Positions 13,963 through 19,665 of a stretch of DNA of 19,665 nucleotides are shown piece after piece. The notes beneath the pieces are model-generated. The model was given only the letters and a program-made list of their open reading frames with translations, made no database searches and was not told where the DNA came from. Location of the stretch: contig JBDSJC010000312.1 in assembly GCA_039917655.1 (NCBI GenBank), forward strand, positions 1-19,665. The letters are read 5' to 3'. Source of the stretch: PNKC01 sp039917655 (GTDB taxonomy: Bacteria; Chloroflexota; Dehalococcoidia; Tepidiformales; Tepidiformaceae). The first letter of the stretch is position 1, and the number at the start of each line of letters is the position of its first letter. The position numbers and the translations under genes are program-made.

Positions 13963-16518
13963 TCAGGCCCAGTGGGCCAGCCCGGTGACGAACGGGCTGT
14001 GCAGGTCAGGATGCCAGGGGAGGATGCGGATGGCGTAGCCCATATTCCCGCCCTGTTCCGGTACGAATGTCCCGCAGAAGACGCTGCTGCCATCTTCGAA
14101 TTGCTGTAGCAGCTTCATCGGCGTTTCGTGTTCGGCGACAAGGTCACCCATTGGGTTTGCCGTGCCGTGGAGGATATCTACGCGGAGGTCCGCGGGGCCA
14201 AGGCTGGCCGAACTGACGCGCGCTGTGACTTCAATGGTGGTGCCGGCGAGGACATCGTCGCCAGCGTTGTCCTCGACAGCGAGGACCCTCACGCCGTCCC
14301 ATGCGGAGGCCACGCGATTCAGCCACTGCGCCTGGTCGCGGGCGGGCGCGAGGTTGTCCTGGCGCAGCCTGCGCCAGCTGGCGGCGGCGGGCGCGTAGGC
14401 CTTCCGCGCGTACTCCGCCACCATTCGGCTAGTGTTAAAGACCGGGGAATACTCACCGATGGAGAGCTTCATGCGGCGAACCCAATCGCGAGGGACACCG
14501 TCCGGATCGCGCGTATAGAAGCTGCCGGTGACTTCGTTTTCGAGCAGGTCGTAGAGCGACGCCGAATCGAAGGCGTCCTGCACTTCGGGGTCATCTTCGA
14601 GGCTGTCCCGGCCGATGGACCAGCCCAGCCCGGGGCGATAGGCCTCCCACCACCAGCCATCGAGGACACTGAGGTGCAACGCGCCGTTGGCTGTCGCCTT
14701 CATGCCGCTGGTACCGCTCGCCTCCAGGGGGCGGAGGGGAGTGTTCAGCCAGACGTCGCAGCCTTGCACCAGGCTGCGAGCAAGTTCGACGTCGTAGCGC
14801 TCGAGGAGTACGAGCCGGTCGCGGAATTCGGGCATGCGGCTGTGCTGAAGCACTTCTCGGATGAGCTGTTTGGCCCCCTCATCACGGGGGTGAGCCTTAC
14901 CAGAGAAGATGAACTGCACCGGGCGCTGTGGGTCATTGACAATGCGAGCGAGCCGGTCCAGGTCACGAAAGAGAAGCGTCGCGCGCTTGTATCCAGCGAA
15001 TCGGCGGGCGAAGCCGATGGTCAGGACTTTGGGGTCCAGCGCCTGCCCAAGGGTGGGCGACGTGGAGGTGGTGCCGCTTTTCACGGCGACTTCTCGCGAT
15101 TCCTCTCGTGCGCGGTAGATGAGCCGCTCGCGCTGGCGTTCGTGGGCCTGCCACAGCGCTTCGTCCGGGATGGCATTGACCTCGTCCCAGAGGCCGGCGC
15201 GAGTCGGATTGTCACGCCAGTCAAGCCCCAGGTAGCGGTCATACAGGTCTCCGACTTCGTGGGCCACCCAGGTCGGCAGATGAACGCCGTTGGTGATTGA
15301 GTCGATCGGGACCTGGTCCTGAGGTAACTGGGGCCAGGCCGACTCCCAGAGCTTTCGGGAGACCGATCGGTGTAGTCTCGAAACGCCGTTCCGGTAGCCA
15401 CTCAGATGGAGTCCAAGGAGGGCCATGGAAAACGGCTCGGATTCGTCGTCCGGATTGCTCCGGCCGAGACCGAGGAAGGTCTTCGCGTCGAGGCCCATGG
15501 CCGCGTAGTAGTGGCCGAGATACTTTCGGATCAATTCGGCTGGGAAGAGATCGATCCCCGCGGCGACCGCTGTGTGGGTGGTGAAAGCGGTGGCGGCGCT
15601 GACCGGAATGCGCGCCTCATCGAACGTCACGCCGGACTCGTCCATGAGCATCCGGATGCGATCGACGCCGAGCAGCGCGGAGTGACCTTCGTTCATGTGG
15701 CATACGGAAGGCTGAATGCCCATGGCCTGAAGAGCGCGCACACCGCCGATGCCCAGCAGCATCTCCTGCTGGATGCGCAGCTCGATGTCGCCGCCGTAAA
15801 GGCGGCCGCTGATCTCGCGGTCCGCCGCCGTATTGTTGGGCAGGTTCGTATCCAACAGAAAGAGCGGAACCTGTCCCACGTCGAGTCGCCAGACTGCCGC
15901 CAACAAGTCGCGTCCTTCGAGCGGGATCGCGACAGTTGTGGGATTGCCTTGCTGGTCACGAATCCGTGTGAGCGGCTGGCTCGAGAGATCGATTCCGTGG
16001 TACTCCTCTTGCTGCCAGCCATCCGGCCCAAGAGCCTGCTGAAAGTAACCCTGGTGGTAGAGCAGGCCGACAGCGACGAACGGCAAACCAAGGTCGCTCG
16101 CAGACTTCAGGTGGTCGCCGGCGAGCACTCCAAGGCCGCCCGAGTAGTTCGGCAGGCTTTCCGTGAGCGCGTATTCGAGCGAGAAGTAGGCGATGGTGTC
16201 CTCGGAGACCATCCCGGAGGCCTCGAACTGTCTCGGTCGCGCCATGTATTCGTTGAACGACGAAGCGACGCGTTGGAGGTGGAGGAGAAAGCCATGATCG
16301 GTGGAGAGCATGTCCATGGTCGCCACGGGGACCACCTGTAGCAGGCGCACGGGGTTGTGGCCGGTGGATTCCCATGCCTCGCGGTCGATACGCTCGAACA
16401 ACGCCGCGGCGTCTGTGTTCCACGTCCAGAACAGGTTGCTGGCCAGTTGGCGGAGCGGTTCGAGCGCCGCCGGCAAGACCGGCTCGACATGCATGGTGCG
16501 GGACGCCCGAAGTCGCAT
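13963..16518 (-). CDS. Alpha-glucan phosphorylase, short DUF3417-containing form (GT35)
   Basis: This 851-residue PLP enzyme releases glucose-1-phosphate from alpha-1,4-glucans. The DUF3417 N-terminus is visible as LRQLASNLFWTWNTDAAALFERID. Then come IAYFSLEYALTESLPNYSGGLGVLAGDHLKSASDL, HMNEGHSALL, TTHTAVAAGIDLFP, ITNGVHLPTW and IGFARRFAGYKRATLL. The PLP lysine motif is EASGTSGMKATANG with Lys near residue 607. This is the shorter glgP class of Thermus, Actinobacteria and Chloroflexota rather than the E. coli form. I chose the ATG at 16518 because a TACACT -10 box ends 7 nt upstream; the ATG at 16494 is the alternative. The extension to 16674 is antisense to the next gene and rejected. It is the first gene of the glucan operon. 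Confidence 0.93.
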   Translation of the reverse strand: MRLRASRTMHVEPVLPAALEPLRQLASNLFWTWNTDAAALFERIDREAWESTGHNPVRLLQVVPVATMDMLSTDHGFLLHLQRVASSFNEYMARPRQFEASGMVSEDTIAYFSLEYALTESLPNYSGGLGVLAGDHLKSASDLGLPFVAVGLLYHQGYFQQALGPDGWQQEEYHGIDLSSQPLTRIRDQQGNPTTVAIPLEGRDLLAAVWRLDVGQVPLFLLDTNLPNNTAADREISGRLYGGDIELRIQQEMLLGIGGVRALQAMGIQPSVCHMNEGHSALLGVDRIRMLMDESGVTFDEARIPVSAATAFTTHTAVAAGIDLFPAELIRKYLGHYYAAMGLDAKTFLGLGRSNPDDESEPFSMALLGLHLSGYRNGVSRLHRSVSRKLWESAWPQLPQDQVPIDSITNGVHLPTWVAHEVGDLYDRYLGLDWRDNPTRAGLWDEVNAIPDEALWQAHERQRERLIYRAREESREVAVKSGTTSTSPTLGQALDPKVLTIGFARRFAGYKRATLLFRDLDRLARIVNDPQRPVQFIFSGKAHPRDEGAKQLIREVLQHSRMPEFRDRLVLLERYDVELARSLVQGCDVWLNTPLRPLEASGTSGMKATANGALHLSVLDGWWWEAYRPGLGWSIGRDSLEDDPEVQDAFDSASLYDLLENEVTGSFYTRDPDGVPRDWVRRMKLSIGEYSPVFNTSRMVAEYARKAYAPAAASWRRLRQDNLAPARDQAQWLNRVASAWDGVRVLAVEDNAGDDVLAGTTIEVTARVSSASLGPADLRVDILHGTANPMGDLVAEHETPMKLLQQFEDGSSVFCGTFVPEQGGNMGYAIRILPWHPDLHSPFVTGLAHWA

Positions 16519-16525
16519 GCGGCTC

Positions 16526-16531
16526 AGTGTA
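16526..16531 (-). promoter_or_regulatory. TACACT -10 box giving a leaderless start for the glucan operon (putative)
   Basis: On the minus strand TACACT is followed by GAGCCGC and then the ATG at 16518. A transcript starting 7-8 nt after the box would begin at the A of the ATG. No Shine-Dalgarno and no good -35 is seen. It is the only visible promoter candidate for the four-gene operon. Confidence 0.55.
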
Positions 16532-16615
16532 CCTTGCCTTGCGTTGCAGATTCGTGAAGCGTTCGGCGGAAAACGCCCCGCGGCGATCCGATCCCGGCGA
16601 TTGCGCGTCCGAACA

Positions 16616-17380
16616 ATGTCCCGCACCGTTGCTGGAATGCCCTTCCGCGCCATCCTTTTCGATATTGGGGACACGCTCTGGCACTCGCGTGCGGCCCCAC
16701 CGCCCGAGACGTTCCGCCGTATGGCTGCTGAGCGCGCAGCGTTCGAGTTGCGCGCTTTGGGGCTTTCGCACTCGGACCCGGCCCTGGTCGCGAAGAGCGT
16801 CTGGCAAGCGATGGAGGAAGCGATGCGGCGCGCACGACAGACCGACCTTGTGGAGCCTGACTATGGCACGGTGGCACAGGCCGCGTTACGCGAACTCGGG
16901 CTGGATCTCGGTGTAGAAGCAGCCGGCAGACTGCTCGAGGCTACGTATGTATCCGGAATTGAAGGCGGCAAGGCGCCGTTTTCCGACGCGCGCGAAACAT
17001 TGCTGGCACTTCGGGAGCGCGGATTCTTGCTCGGGGCGGTGACAAACCGCGCGTTCGGCGGCGAGCGCTTTCGGGTCGACCTGCGAGACGCGGGCCTGGA
17101 CATCGGCTGGGACATGGAGGCGGTGTCCGTCGAGGTAGGGTTTTTGAAGCCTCACCCTGCCATCTTTAAGTACGCCCTCGCGCACCTGAAGCTCAAACCG
17201 GCCGAGGCACTGATGGTCGGGAATTCGCTGGCCGAAGATGTACTGGGTGCGCAGCAGTTGGGTATCCGAGCGGCCTGGCGGCGGAGCGTGCCCGACGCAG
17301 AAGGTGTGCGGCCGGACTTCGAAATCGACGAGGTCCGAGAGCTGCTAGCCATTCCCGAGCTGGCGAAGGCGGTGGTTTGA
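16616..17380 (+). CDS. HAD-superfamily hydrolase coupled to argH
   Basis: This is a 254-residue HAD phosphatase-like protein. Motif I is ILFDIGDTLWHS (about 11-22), followed by a helical cap of about 95 residues. Motif II is GAVTNRA, motif III VGFLKPHPAIF and motif IV MVGNSLAEDVLGAQQLGI. In motif IV the usual Gly-Asp pair reads Gly-Asn, though the Glu-Asp that follows is kept. The start is either ATG 16616 or ATG 16637 (MPFRAILFD), which would also suit the family; neither has a Shine-Dalgarno. The much longer extension to 16301 is antisense to the phosphorylase gene and rejected. Its TGA overlaps the ATG of argH by 1 nt, so the two are coupled. A role tied to arginine metabolism is not supported by sequence; substrate unknown. 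Confidence 0.85.
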   Translation: MSRTVAGMPFRAILFDIGDTLWHSRAAPPPETFRRMAAERAAFELRALGLSHSDPALVAKSVWQAMEEAMRRARQTDLVEPDYGTVAQAALRELGLDLGVEAAGRLLEATYVSGIEGGKAPFSDARETLLALRERGFLLGAVTNRAFGGERFRVDLRDAGLDIGWDMEAVSVEVGFLKPHPAIFKYALAHLKLKPAEALMVGNSLAEDVLGAQQLGIRAAWRRSVPDAEGVRPDFEIDEVRELLAIPELAKAVV

Positions 17381-18747
17381 TGGTCGAACAACGCACCTGG
17401 GGCGGGCGGTTCGAAGGTGACATGGACAGCCTCACTCGCGACTACACCGCTGGCGACGACTCAGGCCTCTACGAGTACGATATCGCGGGCTCAGTGGCCC
17501 ACGCCCGCATGCTGGGCAGGCAGGGCATCATCCCCGCCGAGGACGCCGATGCGATCATCCTGGGGCTTGCGGACGTGCTCGGCGACTTCCGCGCCGGCAG
17601 GGTGCAGTGGCGAGCGGAACTTGAGGATATTCACACTCACGTGGAGGTGCTGCTGCGCGAGAAGATCGGCGAAGCCGCCGGGCGACTGCACACCGCAAGG
17701 TCGCGCAACGACCAGGTTTCGTTGCTCAACCGGCTGCTCACGCGCGCCGTATGCGAAGACGCGATCCGCGGCACATCGGCGCTGGTTCGCGTACTCTGCG
17801 ACCTCGGCGAAAAGCACGCCGCCGACCCGATGCCCGGCTACACGCACGTCCAGCGGGCGCAGCCGATCACCCTCGGACACCACCTGCTGGCGTACGGCGA
17901 AATGCTGCTGCGCGACCGCGACAGATTCCAGGATTGCCTTGGGCGGGTGGCTGTGATGCCTCTCGGGTCAGGGGCCCTGGCCGGATCGCCCTATCCGCTC
18001 GACAGGCAGATGGTGGCAGACGAGCTGGGGTTTCGCGAGATTTCGCGCAACAGCCTGGACGCCACCGCGGACCGGGACTTCGTCGCCGAGTTCGCCGCCG
18101 CCTGCGCCATCACCCAGATGCACATCTCGCGGCTGGCGGAAGAGGTGGTGCTGTGGGCGAGCGCGGAGTACGGCTTCGTGAAGCTGCCGGACGGCTTCGC
18201 GACTGGCTCAAGCATCATGCCGCAGAAGAAGAACGCCGATGTGGCGGAGTTGGCGCGTGGCCGGACGGGGCGCGTGTACGGCGAACTGATGGCGATCCTG
18301 ACGACGCTTAAGGGCCAGCCGCTCGCCTACAACCGCGACCTCCAGGAAGACAAGCCCGTGATCATGGCGGCCGCTGGAGTGGTGCTCCCGACGCTGCGCA
18401 TCTTCGCGGCGATGATGCCTCAGTTGCACTTTCAGCTCCCACGCATGCGGCGCGCGGCCGGGGAGAGCTTTTCGTTGGCTACGGACGCGGCGGACTACCT
18501 GGTGAAGAAGGGGCTGCCGTTCCGCGATGCTCACGGTGTGGTCGGCGCGCTGGTGCGTGAGTGCGAGGCCCGCGGCTGCGAGCTGAACGGCCTGCCCCTG
18601 GACGTTTACGTCTCAAAGTCGCCGCTGTTCGAAGCAGATATCTTGGAACTGGACGTTGAATCGGCCCTCGCCGCGCGGGACATCCCTGGCGGCACGGCGC
18701 CGCGCCAGGTGCGAATTGCGGCCGCCCAGCTGCGGGCGTTGCTGTAA
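17380..18747 (+). CDS. argH: Argininosuccinate lyase
   Basis: This 455-residue enzyme cleaves argininosuccinate to arginine and fumarate, the last step of arginine biosynthesis. The sequence opens with the typical TWGGRF and includes EDIHTHVE, HTARSRNDQV, MPGYTHVQRAQPITLGHH (catalytic His) and the superfamily signature GSSIMPQKKN (about residues 275-284, with the catalytic Ser in the flexible loop). DLQEDKPVIMAAAGV and LATDAADYLVKKGLPFRDAH follow. Length is normal and all key residues are present. The ATG at 17380 overlaps the stop of the HAD gene by one base; a TTG one codon earlier is unlikely. No argG lies next to it here. The family assignment is secure. Confidence 0.96.
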   Translation: MVEQRTWGGRFEGDMDSLTRDYTAGDDSGLYEYDIAGSVAHARMLGRQGIIPAEDADAIILGLADVLGDFRAGRVQWRAELEDIHTHVEVLLREKIGEAAGRLHTARSRNDQVSLLNRLLTRAVCEDAIRGTSALVRVLCDLGEKHAADPMPGYTHVQRAQPITLGHHLLAYGEMLLRDRDRFQDCLGRVAVMPLGSGALAGSPYPLDRQMVADELGFREISRNSLDATADRDFVAEFAAACAITQMHISRLAEEVVLWASAEYGFVKLPDGFATGSSIMPQKKNADVAELARGRTGRVYGELMAILTTLKGQPLAYNRDLQEDKPVIMAAAGVVLPTLRIFAAMMPQLHFQLPRMRRAAGESFSLATDAADYLVKKGLPFRDAHGVVGALVRECEARGCELNGLPLDVYVSKSPLFEADILELDVESALAARDIPGGTAPRQVRIAAAQLRALL

Positions 18748-18768
18748 TGTCTTCAACGGGGTGAGCAG

Positions 18769-18968
18769 ATGACCGTACCGTCCGCAACGTCAGTTAAAGA
18801 CCAGGCGAAGAGGCTCGTCGATGGCCCGGACGATACCTCTACCTGGGACGCCTCGTGTACCTCATCTCCCTACAGGAGTCCATCGAGCGTGGACAGCTGG
18901 ACGTGCGAGAGGGGCGGGTGTTCACGACGGAGGAGCTTCGCGCACCTCTCGGGCTGAACCAGGGATAG
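18769..18968 (+). pseudogene. Type II antitoxin-like protein broken by a one-base frameshift
   Basis: The first 27 codons from ATG 18769 (MTVPSATSVKDQAKRLVDG, then PDDTSTWD) run in one frame. The homologous continuation lies in another frame from about 18852 (LVYLISLQESIERGQLDVRE, then GRVFTTEELRAPLGLNQG) to the TAG at 18966-18968. Joined after restoring one base near 18841-18851, they give a protein of about 66 residues. It would resemble small RelB/ParD-like antitoxins of the form VKxxxxRLxxxLPDDATWDDLxYxIYxxxxIExGLxDxxxGRxxxxEE. The start has GGGGTGAG at 18758-18765. Read straight, the first frame continues to 18957 as Ser/Cys-rich sequence of no visible family. No toxin gene follows. A sequencing or assembly error is as likely as a true pseudogene. 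Confidence 0.72.
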
Positions 18969-18975
18969 TTACCCG

Positions 18976-19665
18976 CTAGCTCGTGATCAGCTTCACCAGC
19001 TCCCGCGTTGCCTCCGCAGCCGCGATGACGCGCTGCCGTTCGTCGTCCGTGAGCGGCAGTTCGAACGTTCGCTGGATGCCGCCCGCGCCGAGCTGGCAGA
19101 CGGTGCCGGAGAAGATGTCCTTCAGGCCGTACTCGCCCTGGTGATAAACAGAGCAAGGGATCAGGCGGCGCTGGTCGAGAAGGATCGACTCCACCATGGC
19201 GATCGTCGCCGCTGAGGGTGCGTAGTAGGCGCTGCCGGTCTTCAGCAGTTCGCCAATCTCCGCGCCGCCACGCATCGCGCGCTGCACGAGCGCCGCAATC
19301 TTGTCGGCGGGCAGCAGGTCGGTCAGCGGCACGCCGCCGATGCGCGTCTGGGACACGACTGGGACCATCGTCGTATCGGTGTGACCGCCGATGACGAAGC
19401 CGTGCACGTCAGCCGGGGAGACGCCCAGTGCATCGGCGACAAAGTACCGAAACCGCGCGCTATCCAGTGCGCCGCCCTGGCCGATGATTCGCTCCCGCGG
19501 GAAGCCACTCGCTTCCTTGGCCACATGACACATGGCGTCCATGGGGTTCGCGAAGATGACGATCACGGCGTTCGGCGAGGCCTTGGCCGCGGCCGAGACC
19601 TTCGCCCGCACGATGGCGGCGTTGCCGTTCAGCAGCTCTTCGCGCGTCATCCCCGGCTTGCGAGG
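18976..19665 (-). CDS. mdh: Malate dehydrogenase (LDH-like MDH), partial; 5' end outside window
   Basis: This is the last 229 residues of an NAD-dependent malate/lactate dehydrogenase-family protein. The frame continues past the window edge (PRKPGMTREELL reads through it), so the ATG at 19650 is internal. PRKPGMTR is the substrate-loop segment and its Arg residues (the RxxxMxR pattern) favour malate over lactate. Other markers are FANPMDAM, the subunit-contact region ALDSARFRYFVADALG, and GGHTDTTMVP with the catalytic His. The C-terminus ends in a normal helix, LTDDERQRVIAAAEATRELV. This is a TCA-cycle enzyme of the tetrameric LDH-like MDH type. It converges on the broken antitoxin gene with a 7 nt gap; I see no terminator hairpin there. 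Confidence 0.95.
   Translation of the reverse strand, partial: PRKPGMTREELLNGNAAIVRAKVSAAAKASPNAVIVIFANPMDAMCHVAKEASGFPRERIIGQGGALDSARFRYFVADALGVSPADVHGFVIGGHTDTTMVPVVSQTRIGGVPLTDLLPADKIAALVQRAMRGGAEIGELLKTGSAYYAPSAATIAMVESILLDQRRLIPCSVYHQGEYGLKDIFSGTVCQLGAGGIQRTFELPLTDDERQRVIAAAEATRELVKLITS

Noticed and set aside
14128..15300. Long plus-strand open frame (390 codons) across the phosphorylase gene
   Set aside because: It is a mirror of a clearly real phosphorylase with its PLP-lysine motif; its translation has no family features.
15406..16341. Long plus-strand open frame (311 codons) across the phosphorylase N-terminal half
   Set aside because: It is antisense to the conserved phosphorylase region and has no start signal or family match.
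16560..16580. Small hairpin GGCG-GAAAA-CGCC between the divergent promoters as a terminator or operator
   Set aside because: Four base pairs in GC-rich sequence are expected by chance, and its position before a start codon does not suit a terminator.
16301..16615. Upstream in-frame extension of the second HAD gene
   Set aside because: It is antisense to the start of the phosphorylase gene and has no HAD sequence before motif I.
18976..19665. Lactate dehydrogenase instead of malate dehydrogenase
   Set aside because: The PRKPGMTR substrate loop carries the Arg typical of malate enzymes; lactate enzymes have Gln there.

Overview
The window is a gene-dense, high-GC bacterial chromosome segment that looks like ordinary core genome. 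It has no insertion sequences, CRISPR arrays, tRNAs, rRNAs or phage genes that I can recognise. Gene content and protein style suggest a Chloroflexota-like, possibly marine or subsurface, bacterium: a GH57 branching enzyme instead of GlgB, a DUF3417-type short glucan phosphorylase, a membrane-anchored cyclophilin with a Thr/Ala/Pro-rich linker, a TP-methylase/MazG fusion, and a pyridoxamine-oxidase-fold protein of the F420 type. This placement is an inference and not strong.

Layout, left to right. (a) 1-2308, plus strand: the 3' end of hisB, then a tightly coupled trio of an APH-fold phosphotransferase (ACAD10/11-like), a small companion protein and a NudL-type CoA pyrophosphatase, joined by two ATGA overlaps. 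(b) 2431-4955, plus strand: a MurE-like Mur ligase, then a membrane-anchored cyclophilin with its own promoter and a hairpin that can serve as a two-way terminator. (c) 4958-5810, minus strand: a small membrane protein and a lipoprotein overlapping by 8 nt. (d) 5886-7042, plus strand: a PPOX-fold flavoprotein coupled to a HAD hydrolase. (e) 7039-9639, minus strand: a small membrane protein, a single-cysteine thioredoxin-fold protein and a MazG-type pyrophosphohydrolase. (f) 9677-16518, minus strand: an alpha-glucan (glycogen) operon of phosphorylase, GH57 branching enzyme, second compact GH57 enzyme and GlgA. (g) 16616-18747, plus strand: a second HAD hydrolase coupled to argH. (h) 18769-18968: an antitoxin-like gene broken by a frameshift. 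(i) 18976-19665, minus strand: a partial malate dehydrogenase.

The main functional unit is the glucan operon. GlgA would extend chains, the GH57 branching enzyme would branch them, the phosphorylase would release glucose-1-phosphate, and the second GH57 enzyme would probably remodel malto-oligosaccharides. No glgC, glgB, glgX or malQ lies in the window. The operon and the following mazG gene each have a TACACT -10 box 6-7 nt before the ATG, suggesting leaderless transcripts.

I found no convincing novel defence or mobile system. The items most worth a second look are the compact GH57 enzyme, the broken antitoxin, the leaderless promoters and the phosphotransferase/Nudix trio.
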